Positions 22,801 through 34,800 of a stretch of DNA of 64,000 nucleotides are shown in pieces (within the stretch, counting starts at the first letter, position 1; each line of letters begins with the position of its first letter). The notes below the pieces were generated by a model that saw nothing but the letters and a program-made list of their open reading frames with translations, made no database searches and was not told the DNA's origin. The stretch comes from Steinernema hermaphroditum (Eukaryota; Nematoda; Chromadorea; Rhabditida; Steinernematidae). Position numbers and translations under genes: made by a program. The stretch lies in the NCBI GenBank assembly GCA_030435675.1, contig CM059621.1, positions 9,920,001 to 9,984,000 on the forward strand. The letters run 5' to 3'.

Positions 22801-25800
22801 TGTTGGCGACGTGGATGAGGGGAGAGTGGAAGGGCGCGCCGTTCTTGCGCCACTCCACCTGCGGCGTCGGCCAGCCCTCCACTTCGCAGCGGATCGACTT
22901 TCCGTTGCCCTCGCGAACCTTCAGCTCCTCGCTCGCCCCCTGGATCATCGGGCGTACTGAAACGGCAGCGTTAGGGCGCTTCTCCAGCGAGGACCCACCA
23001 TGCACATCGAGGAAGGTGTCCATCTCCGTCTTGCCGACCTTGTTCGTCGCCACACATGTGTAGCGCCCCTCTTGGTGCTTGGCAACGCCGTGGATCCGCA
23101 GAAGCTGACCCTCGCCGACGATCTCCACATTTTCGCCGGCCACCAGAGGAAGGCCGTCGAAGTGCCACACGATGTTCGGCGTCGGGGTGCCGAGGACGTG
23201 GCAGTCTAGGGCCACGGATTCGTTGGTGGCGGTCGTCTGCTGCCGGTAGGAGCTGCCAGTGATCCTCGGCGGCTCGAGGACCACGAACTCCACAGTGCTC
23301 TCCGCGTCGCCTGCCTCGTTGGAGGCGCGGCACACGTAGATGCCTTTGTCGCCAGAGTCGGCCCTCAGGATGTGGAGCTTCTCGCCGAACGCCGAGATCT
23401 GCAGGTGCTTGCTGGTGACCACGGCGGCGCCGTCCTTCGCCCACTGGATCTGGCCCACGAAGTCCTGGATGGGGCAAACGAACGTCTGACTTATTCCCCG
23501 CTCAACCTCGAAGTACTGCACCTTCTTCAAGGTTGTCGGCGCCCCTGCAAAATCACAGTAGACAAAAGGCTACGGTAGGAGCTCACTAAGCAGCGAGACG
23601 AGAAGGTCCTTCTCGGCGCGTCCCGGCAGATTCTCGGCGACACAGGAGTAGCGTCCGGCGTCCTCCTCTGCCGCCTCTTCGATGTGGAGCTGTTGGCCAT
23701 CGTTGAGGAGGTTGACGTTCTCCGACAGTTGCAGGGGTACGCCGTCCTGAAAGGTCTCTCAATTCACGTTCATCGTCGCCCTCTGTTGGAAAAGGACTCT
23801 CCGGTGTGCCTGCACCCTTCGACAAAAAGAAACCTCAAGCGCCCTATGCACTCCTTCTTGATAGTGTACATGGAAGCGCGTACAAAATAGGGTCCAGATG
23901 TGCTTTTCGGCCAAATTTCGAAGGGCCTTACGTCACGAAATGCGCGTCAAATGTGAGATTAATTGCGGGTTCGAGGAGAGCCATCCTGAAAGACGCTCTT
24001 GGAGGTTCGTGCCTTGATTAGTGTCTATGGAAAGAGGGAAAGATGCAGGGAGAATGCTCGTGTTCCACAGAATCTTCTAGATCCACGCCACCTCTACAGG
24101 GTTAGAAGGCTTGGGCGGGACAGAGGACTTGATCTCTGAGGTTCTCCGGGGCGATCGTAGCCAAGCGAAATTAGATTTTCCTATGGGAAATTCCCACGGC
24201 CGCGCACTACTGGCATCTCAAAGGGTCCGCACTTCCCGGACATCGGATCCCTTTGTCACTCTTTGTTTACTCGCACCTTATCTCCTTCCTCGACTCGTCT
24301 TTCTCCCACTCGGAATCTCCTCGGCGCAGAAATGAGTCAGTCGATTCCCGCGATTCCCCGGGGAACCCTCTGAATCAGATCGCCAAATCGTCGATCATCG
24401 CCTGACTGATGGGCCCTCCTTTTGTTTTGACTGACCCTCGGCTGGCAGCCCTAATCCATCTTCGTCTCGTCGCCGGCTCCAGAGGACACCTCCGACACCT
24501 GGCACGCATTGTTTTCCCGCTCTCCTTCACACCTCCTCGCCCCTCCGGCGGCGCCTTCCAGTTGCCCGGGCGCCCCTATCACCTTCGGGCGGACATAATA
24601 ACGACGCGATGGAAATTGGATTACAAATCCCACGGGTCGGCGCGGCGTTTGTTTTGCGCCTTTTGAAGAAGAAGAGGCGGGAGCGGGGAGCGCCGCCCTC
24701 CGCGGCGCCACATCAGCTGCGGCGGCCCTTTGAGTGCCTCGCGGCGATGTGATATGGTCGACCGGAATTGTCGTCGGCGACCCCCTCCTCCCCTCCACAA
24801 AAACTGCCCAAAACTGCCTCTGTGATGCTCTGCGCCCTTCTGCTCCTCGTCGTCTGCGTCCTCGGCCTGCTCCCCTCCGACGCCGCGAAGTGCTCCGCCA
24901 ACGAGATTTGCTCCACGAGCCACGCGCACGTCTGCCTCAACGGAACGTAAGTCCTCGACGTCTTCGGTCCCTCCGCCGCCGACGCTTAATTATTTATGCG
25001 TGCTGAGCTTTTGTTTTGGCGACTCACAGACCTGACCGCGGCAGCGACGAGAAATCCCGATCCCCGAGGGCCACTTCGCCCGCTTCCGACTCATTAGCGC
25101 CACTTGAAACGACGTCGGCGCGTTCCGGTGGAGCATCGATCGTCGCCGGCCGATTCCGCGCCTTCCGCCCCGCCGCCTCTTCTGAATTATTACCCGGATC
25201 ACTCGCGCACTCCTAATCCCCCCGTTCATGCCTCGAGATGCCCAAAAAGATAAATCGCGCGGCAAATCCAATTACGACGACCACTCCGGATCGAATTTCG
25301 ACGCGTCCTCCGTTCCTTCCTTCCGCCCCTCTGTCTCCGACGCTCCTCGGAGACACAATCCGCGCAGTCCTAACACAAAACGTTGCTGATGAGGCCGATA
25401 AAGCTGAGGCGCCTTGTTTACCCTCCCAGCGACCATCGGCGCTGATCGCCCCCCGAGGACCTCTGCCGTTTCAGGTGTGTGAGCGCCTGCTTCATCGGTG
25501 GGATGCGCGAGTGCCAGTGCGACCTCGAGGAGGACAACTACTGCTACCTATGCTGCGGAAACGAGCGGAACGCCTGCAGGCCTGCCCACCAGCACAACAT
25601 CCTCAGGTAGGCCCGCTCCTCGAGCCCCCTGACGTCGCTACAGGACCAACGGTGAGCGGTGGGAGCGCGAAACGTGCGCCCGATGCCGGATGAACTCAAT
25701 GGAGCTGGAGGGGCTGCCCTGTGACGACCGCGACCCGCAGAGGCTCTGCCTCCAAGGGAAGTGTTCCAACTCCGTGTGCTCCACGAAGCGCCAGGGCGAG

Positions 25801-28800
25801 TTCTGCGACCGCAAGTGAGCGCCTCCCTCTGCTACAGTACCCCAAGGTTTCAGGATGGAGAAGGTGTGCGTGGAGGACGTATGCGAGAACCCGTGCGCGC
25901 GCTTTAGTCCGCATCTCCTCCCCTGCGAGTGCTCCGAAATCGACCCGAACACGGGATTCGCCTCCGACGACAGGTGTGTCCCTCCCCCCACCCCCGGCGG
26001 TCTCTAAGCGTGCACTTTGCTTGCAGATGCCAGCTCTGCTGCTACGACTTCTCCGTGGTGAGTCCTTCGCACTCAATTATTCATTTCTGCGCGCGAGTGC
26101 AGACCGCTTTGCCGAAATTAATCGCCGCGGGGCGCCGAGAGGCCTTTTTGAGGGCTACTGGTCGCCACGTCGATTAGGAGGGCCTGTCGGCGCTCCTGGA
26201 CTGTCAAATGAAATTAAAAGGCGTGAAACGGGGAGGCGGCGCTTCTTTGGCGTCGATATCGACTCTCGAAGAGTTATGGCGCCGCGGAAGAAGTGATTAA
26301 TTGCGCCGAGGAGAGGCGCCCTTCCCTCCAGTGACCCTTCGCCTCCGCGGCCCGAGGCGAAGGTGTAAACGGAGAGCAATTAAGCGCTATTCTTCTTTCA
26401 GAAGCCGGCGTCTCAGCGGTGCCAGAACGCCTTCCGGAAGTACCAGATCGCGACGTCGAAGAACAGACCCATCTGGCGCGAGGGCCTCGACTGCGTCGGC
26501 GGCAAGAAGTGCAATCGCTACGGCATCTGCGCAGCCCCGGGCCTCTTGCCCTCGTCCCTCGCCCTGGGAGCGCCTCTTCTGGTGACGCTGCTCGGCCTCT
26601 GACTCACCTTCCGCCACGTCACCGTCGGCTTCGGCGTCCCGGCGACGGCGCAATCCAGGATCAGCGGCCGACCGATAATGATCGCCGATTTCGTATTCGT
26701 CGGGTCGAAGAAGCGTGGCGGCTCTGCAATTCTCCGGTTACTTCCTCTCTACGGGTTCCCTCTGTCTTCCCCTGCTTCCAATAAAGCCTTCCTCTGGCCC
26801 CCGACTCACCCTGCACGTGGAGGTGGAACGTCTTCTTCGCCTCCCCGGCCTCGTTCCGCACCACACACGCGTATTTCCCCGAGTCACTCAGCCGCACCTT
26901 CCGCAGCTCCACTTTCGTTCCCGCCACACGCAGCGCCTTCGACTCCTTGAGGGGCGCGTCGGCGAGGAACCAGGCGGCCGAGACGTTCCCGGCGCCAGCC
27001 TGCACCTTGCAGTCGAGCACGACGAACTCGTCCACAGCCACCTCCAGCTTCTGCTCCGCCTGGTCGACCACTGGCGGTCCTGAACGACAACTACCGCATT
27101 CCCGCTACCGTACACCTACCGGTGGTGCGGATGAAGAACTCTCGCTGCGCGCTTCCGGCCTTGTTGGAGGCGCGGCACGTGAACTTCCCGATGCCCTTCT
27201 CGGCACTCCTACGCACCCAGAGGGTCTGTCCGCCGTCCAGCGCCACGTAGAGCGCGTCTTCGGCGCCCTCAGACGCCGGCGCCAGCGGCTTCCCATCGAG
27301 ACTCCACTCGATCTGCAAACAACAAAGGCGTCGCCGCCGGAAGTCCAATTCGCACGCGATTGGCCCCCTAATGGTCCCGTAATAACCTAATGGCTCGTAA
27401 ACGTCCGGACCCCGGGGGCCGAACCGGCGCCGTCACTTACGTGCGCCTCGGGGATCGCCTCGACGTGGCAGCTGACGTTGAAGGGTTGCCCTGGAATCGC
27501 TGTCTGCACCGGATCCGAGCTAAGCGAGTCGTTGATCGTGGGGGGTACTGCAACAGAGGGTCAGAGGTTTGGAGGGGACGCCCACCCAGGAGGACGAGGT
27601 CGAAGTGCTTCCGCGCCTCACCGGCGTCGTTCCGCGCTACGCAACTCACGCGGCCTTCGTCCTCTCGCCTCGCCGACAAGATGTCCATCTTCTTCCCACG
27701 CATCGAGATCTGAAGAAGAGAGGATAGTCCGTGCAACGACGACACATAGGGGGGTCAGCGACCTTTCCTGGAGACAGAGGAGTAAAAAGGTCTTTTGGGT
27801 GAAAAAAGATCAAAGTGTTGAAAAAATCGACAACTGGATGTCCGTCGGATGACCCTTGAAGATGGCGTCTCTTTTAATCAATCGCTCTACGAGCACTTCG
27901 TCGATCAGTCGGCGGCTTGTGCCACTTTTTGGAAGTGATCAGACCGTGCCTTCCGATCTCTTCACTGGACTTCTCCCTTCCCTCTCTGCGTGTGCTCCCT
28001 TCCCTCTCTGCACCAATTGTGGACCCGAATGCGCGTGCTCCTCTCCCGCGCATCTCCGATTTCGCGGCGAATCGTCGCCTAATGGATTGGACTCACTTGG
28101 AGATAATTGCTTCCTCCCTTCAGGGAGATCTCGAGGGCGCGGCCGAGTCTCTGCCACTCGATGTCGATCGGCTCCGTCCCCTCGACGTCGCACAGAAGGT
28201 GGAAGGCCCGGTTGAGCACGATCTCCCGCGTCTCCGCCGCTTCTCCCTGGATTGAGGGCTTCGCTGAAAAGAAAATCCCTAGGGCATCAGGACTACCGTA
28301 ACTCACCGACGATGATGAGAAGGGCGTCGAGGTCGGCGGTGCCGACGACGTTCGTGGCGATGCAGGTGTAACGCGCGGCATCGGAGGCGCGGGCGTCGAC
28401 GATCTGGAGCTGTCGTCCGCCGTCGAGGAGCACGAAGCGCTCCGAGGTGCCCTTTTCGAGGGCCTTCCCGTTCCGAAGCCACGAGATCGTCGGCTCCGGG
28501 GAACCCGTGGCGGGACACACGATCGTAGCGGTGCGGCCCGCGTTCGTCTGTATCCGTCGCATGATGTTAGGGCCCTCGATCCGAGGCTCCTCTGAAAGAC
28601 AGCCGTGAGCTACCGTAACCCAGAGGTCGTACCCAGCAGTCGGAGCACGAAGTCGCGTTTGTCCTCTCCGGCGGCGTTCTTCGCGATACATGTGTACTTC
28701 GATGCGTCCTCCTGAAGGGGTCAGATGTCTCTTGGGGCACCGAAGGGGAACTACTCTGCTAAGACGGATGAAGTGGAGCTTCTGGCCGTTCGCCGAGAAG

Positions 28801-31800
28801 TATATGTCGTTCTCGTTGTCCAAAGGCCGTCCGGCCTTCAGCCAGGTTACGCTAGGTGTGGGGACGCCGAAGGCAGGACAGGACATGGTCAGACGCTTCT
28901 CCAGTTCGCCGCTGACCTCCGCCGGGATTCCCTGGCGCTCAATCTGCGGGGGTGCTGCAAGTATTCTTTGAGGGACGTCGAGGAAGGGCGCCTACTCATA
29001 ACGAAGACGGAGACGTCCTGCTCCGCGATGCCGGCCTTGTTCTTCGCCTCGCACGTGTAGCGCCCGGCGTCGGGCTTCTGGATCCTCGAGATCGAGATGC
29101 CGGCCTCGCCGATGCGCCCGTGTCGGATCTTCCGCGTCACGTTCTCCGGTACCAGAAGCTCACCATCCTTGTACCACTCGATCGTCGGCTCCGGCTTCCC
29201 TGTCGCCACGCAGCTGATCGTCATCGTCCCGTTCTCCACTACCGTACTACAAAGGGCGATATTTACAGGGTGTTCAGAAAGTTCCGAAACGCATCGAAAT
29301 GTTGGATTTTCTAAATTTTATGCGCATCTCTGGGAATTTTAAACGATATATTCATGTTTGCCACTCCTTTTTACCCATTATTCACTGTTTTTGAGACTTT
29401 TATTTACTTTTATTTTTAAAAAATTGGGCTTCGAGAAATCCGGCGGTCCGAAAACTGGTCCGACAAAAAATCTAGTGGAATCTGGAGCGTTCGATCACAA
29501 AGGTGGCGGATGTCTACGGAATCAACCGAGAATCTATGCAAACGCTTACTGGTGAGGATCTCCAGCTACAAACTTACAAAACAAGCCGTTGATATCATGC
29601 GACCAACCAGAAACTGGAAAGACTGGAAAAATTCAAAAAACTGAAGGCCGCGGTACGGACTCCGAATTCTTCAATGTGGCCTTTTCGAATGGAAAGATTT
29701 TTACTATTTAAGAGAACCGCAACGCCCAGAATCGAAGCCATCTGATGCAGAAGGGCTCGCTACGAAGTGCGTAGAAGAAAGCCATTTCCTCGATTCTGTG
29801 ATGGTTTGGGGCAAAATCTGTGCAAAGGGCAAGAATTCTCTTGTTTACCTCGGAAAAATTTTGAAAATGAACTCTTTCAAGGTCTGACGTCTATCAATAA
29901 GAGATCCTGGCGAAGCATCTCATCCCCTGGACCAAGGCACACTCCCTGGAACAAAACTGGGTGTTCCAGCAGGCTGGGCGGCTGCCTACGGATCGAAATG
30001 AACGATGGCCTTCTGCGAGGACCCCATTTGGACCGATTAGGACCAATGAGGACCAAAGACATTTGGCCGTCCAACTTGCCGGATCTGAATCAGATGGACT
30101 ACGCAACTTTATACATTCTGGAGAAGAATGACAGGCGAAGACGCCACCCCACCATAGACTCGTTGAAGAGAATTCTGGAGAGAGCCTAGGGAGAAATTAG
30201 TCTAGAAACCCCTGTGTGCCTCGTCCTAATTTTTAAGAAAGGTTTTCAGTCCTGTATCCATGCCAAAGATGACCACTTCGAGTGATGTGCGGGTTATTTG
30301 TATGTAATTTGGCTTGCTGAATAACGTCGTGCTGTTTGTTTTCCGATAAACATGCGTTCTACTCCAAAAATCATCGCATTTTTGTGCTGCAGAACTTTCT
30401 GAACATCCTGTATATATATTTCTATATGGCGATATGTGTGAAGTCCTGCTATCTCCCTTCAGAACCCTCTTCGGAGTCTCCCTTGTGCCCGGTACCGTAT
30501 CCCACTGTCCTACCGGTTCTTGTCCTTCTCGAGCATGCCTATGACTGGCGACGTGTTGACGACAAGGCGGAAGTCAATGCGCGTCTCGCCGGCTTCGTTC
30601 TTCACGCTGCAGCTGTAAGTGCCCTCGTCTTCCACTTGCGCCCTAAACTGCCGTAACCCAGTGTTAGATGCCCGTGGACCCACTCCAAGAGGTGAAGACG
30701 CGTCGCCGACTTGGAGAGGTGGTATTTGACGCCGTCTACAGTAATCTGGGTGAAGTCGCGCGTCCAGAGGATCTCGCCTTGGAAGTTCTTGTCGACGAGG
30801 GGACACGTGAAGTAGGCGTTCTCGCGCTGGTCGACCTCGATGGTGTCCTCGACGTCCTGGGAGAGCGTCGGGCGCGCTAAACACGACGATGAGGCCTGAT
30901 CGCGAGGGTTATGGTACTCATGACGTCGACGTCGAAGGAGATGTCGACGGCGGCGACCTTGTTGGAAGCGGTGCAGAGGTAGACGCCGCGTGCGGCCTCG
31001 GAGGCGCTGAGGATCTTGAGCTGCTGGCCGTCATTGAGCGTCTGGAGGCCGTTGAAGGCGTCGGCGGGGCGTCCGTCCTTCGTCCAACCGATCCGCGGCC
31101 GCGGATTGCCCTCCACCTCGCAGGGCAGCACCAGCGAGTTGTTCTCGATTATCGTATGCCTGCCGCCCTCGTTGATGATCTTCGGGGGCACTACAACACG
31201 ACGCTTACAAGGGAAGGTCCCAAACTGTCCCACGCCGATTCGGCTGAAATTTGGCAGGCAGGTAGAGGTGCCAGAGTGTAGCAACACCTGATAGGTTTTT
31301 TTTTTTTTTTTTTTTTTTTTTTGGTTTCGGTGAATGGGGGTTTAAGCTGTACTTCATAGTTGATTTTGACCTCTTAATTGTAAGGTCTCTTGGTGCGATG
31401 TCCCTGAGGCCTCAAGACATACGGTATTCTTGTCAGTCTTTGTCGTTTTTTTGACGGGTTTTCTAAGGTTTTCGGCATTTAGAGCCAAAATTAACATTGC
31501 AAATTAACAGATATAAACCCGGCTGCGCGCGAATTCGCGCCCTCCAGGTACTAAAAGCCAATTAGGAGCTCATGCAAATGGCTGAAGTTGGGGCCAAAAA
31601 ACTGTAGCCCTGCGGGCGGCAGGATTGGTGCTCATGCAAATGACTGAAGTTGTCCAAAAATCTGCAAAGCTAAAAAATACGGTAAAAACGCCACAAAAAC
31701 TGTAAAGAAACGCAAAGCCTTGTGTCCCCAGAGATATGGTGGAAAAAACACGGAAAAACACACACACAAACAGACCAACGGACCCGTCGGTTCTCCATTT

Positions 31801-34800
31801 ATATATAGGGGATGTCCTTGTAGCAGGAAAATCGGCCAAAAAACGACAAAAACTGACACGAATACCGTATGTCTTGTAGCGTCAGGGATATCGCACCAGG
31901 ACGCCTTACAATGACAGAGGACAAAATCACCTACCTTTAATATCACTCAAAATACGCAAACGATCTGCTGTTCGCCCTGGGAATTCATCCACAGTCCTTC
32001 TTGAACGATTCGGGAGCGATTCATGAATCCGTTTTACCCGGAAGTTCTAGTAAATTTCGTGAAAAACGAAAAGCCGTCCGGGGTTACACATATGTTAGTT
32101 TATAGCTTAAACCCCCCATTCACCGATGAAACCTATCAGGTGTTGCTACACTCTGGCACCTCTACCTGCCTGCCAAATTTCAGCCGAATCGGCGTGGGAC
32201 AGTTTGGGACCTTCCCTTGTTAGAGACGGACAGACCACGGAGCTACCATACCCAGAACGTCGAGTTTGAAGGCGCGCTTGGCCTCGCCGGCTTCGTTCCG
32301 CGCCACGCACGTGTAGACGCCGTCGTCCTCGGGATCGAGGTGCGGGATGTGGAGTGTCCGGCCGCCCGCCATCACCTTCGGCCCGTCTACCGTAGTCACA
32401 ATGGGGATCTCGTCGCGGAGCCAGAGGATCTCCACGCTCGACTGGGTCGTCTCCAGGCACTCGAAGGTGAAAGGCGCCCCTCGGTGGCCCTGAAGCGAAC
32501 CGTCTGTGATCCGGTCGACTACCGTAACCCACCTCAACGGTGTTGACGGCCTCGGAGCCTACAAGGCGCGGCTTCGCGACGACGTCGATGGCGAAGGTCT
32601 TCTCCACCACGCCAGCCTTGTTCTCCACGTGGCACACGTAGTTGCCACCGTCCTCGAGCCGCACTTCCCTAACAACGACGATCTGTCCGTCCGAAAGTCT
32701 CTGGAACCCGTCGTGATACCGTACCCCTCGACCACCCACCTCGACATGCTCTACAAGCGCGGTGCCCTTCTTCGTCCAGGCGATCGTTGGCTTCGGCTCT
32801 CCGTTCGCCATACAAGCCATCTGCAACTGTCGTCCCTCAAGTACCGAAATCACTTCGATCGTTGATCCTTCGATCCTCGGCGGCGCTGAAACCTTCTGCA
32901 ATAACAACTGCGTTTACCGTACCCACCGATGACTTCGAGGTCGAAGGCGTGGGAGGCTTGGCCGGCGGCGTTCCGCGCCACACAGGTGTAGACGCCGCGA
33001 TCTTTGGGCTTCGCGTTCACGACTACGAGACGGATACGGTCGGCGGTCATGCTGAGGGCGTCCTCGGTGGGTTTTCCGTCCTTGAGCCACTCGACGGCGA
33101 GGCCCTCTCCCAGCGAGACGATGGGGCAGACCAAGGAGACGGCGTGACCCTCGATGACCTCAAGCGCCTCCTGCTCTGCGGCGTCGGGCGCCTTTTTCGG
33201 GGGCAGGATCGTCTGTACGAAGAAGTCCCTCGAGACAACGCCGACGCTGTTCTTCGCCTCGCACGTAAAGCGCTCGACGTCGGCGCCGGTGGCGCCGGTC
33301 ACCCGCAGCTCGTGGCCGCCCTTCTCGAGACCCTCGACAACGAGCTCACCGCGGCGCCGCCACTCGACGCTCGGCTCTGGGAAACCTAAGGCGGCGCAGG
33401 AGAGCGTCCCCTCAGCGCCGAGCACCAGCTGCACGCTGCTGTCAACGTGCTTCTCGACGAATTCGGGCGCCTCGAGGACGGCCAAGTCGAAGAACTTCGA
33501 AGCCCCGCCGATGGAGTTGCGGACGCGGCACTCGAAACGGCCGCGATGAGCCTTCGGCGTCGCGCTGAGGATGAAAAGACGTCTCCGGTTGTGCGGGACC
33601 TGCACCGTCTCTGGGAGCTTCTCCGTTCCGTTCTGAACAGAGGACGTATAGGGGCGTCGAGTGACCACTTACGAAGAGCCAGATGATTGAGGTCTTCTCA
33701 TCGTCGTTCTCGACGTCGCAGACAAGCGTCGCCGGCTGTCCGCTCTTCGCCTCTACCGTCTCATCGGCGCCGACCTTCGGGGCGGCGAGGACGATCAGCT
33801 CGACGTCGACGTCCAAGGAGCCGGCGTCGTTGGTGGAGAAGCAGAGGAAGGTGCCCTCGTGAAAGGTCTGCACGTTCGCGATGGCGATCAGCGCGCCGTC
33901 CTCGCTGAGCACCATCCCCTTCTGCGGCTTCTCCCGGTTGAGGATCACTCCGTCGACGAACCACGTGATCTTCGGCGTCGGATGTCCCGTCACTGGACAT
34001 CCGATCTCCACCGCCGACTCCTCCAAGGCCCGGATGTGTCTCTTGAAATAAGCTTCGTCGATCGTGGGGGGTACTGTAATGTAATGTAATGAGGAACTGA
34101 GGTGCGGCGTCTGGAAGACCCACCGTTGATGTCGATCTGGAAAGACTTCTCCGTCTGACCGGCCTTGTTCCGCGCGACGCACTTGTAGACGCCGACGTCG
34201 GCAACGCGCGATTGGTTCACATGGAGGCGTCGCCGGTCTTCGGAGACGACGAGGTGCTTGTCGGCGGCTGACTCGGCGATCGGGTGGCCGTCGAACTCCC
34301 AAAAGATGTCCGGGAGCGGCGTCGAGATGACGGGACAAAAGAGAGAGAAGGAGTCGCCGAGGACGTACTTCTCCACTGCCAGCTTCTCGAAGTCGGGGAT
34401 CTCGGGCACGGAAATTACCGTCAGCCGGATGTTCTTCTCGTCGAAGCCGGCGATGTTCTCCGCGCGGCACGTGTAGAAGCCGAGGTCGTCGGCGCGCACC
34501 TCCTCGACGACGAGGGTGCCGTCTACAAAACGCCGTGGAAGGCCTCCCAGGGGTGCTCACCTGGCAGCTGCGTGAAACGCTCGTTGTCGGACGAGATCTC
34601 GAGGCCCTTGTAGCGCCAGGTGACCATCGCCGGCGGATTCGCGCTCACGAAGCAGCGCAGCTCGATGCGCGTGCCCTCGATCTCCGTCCGCTCGTCCTTC
34701 GTCCTCTCGAGGATCACCGGCGGCTCCTGCACCACCACTTGGGTGGTCCGCGCGTCCGAGCCGGCGACGTTGATAGCCATACAGCGATAGACGCCCTTGT

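Noticed and set aside
23770..26810. An apparent break in hemicentin: the second half of Ig27 seemed to lack its first half.
   Set aside because: The missing first-half exon is at 26608-26728, overlapping the 3' UTR of the nested gene. With it the domain is complete and the gene intact.
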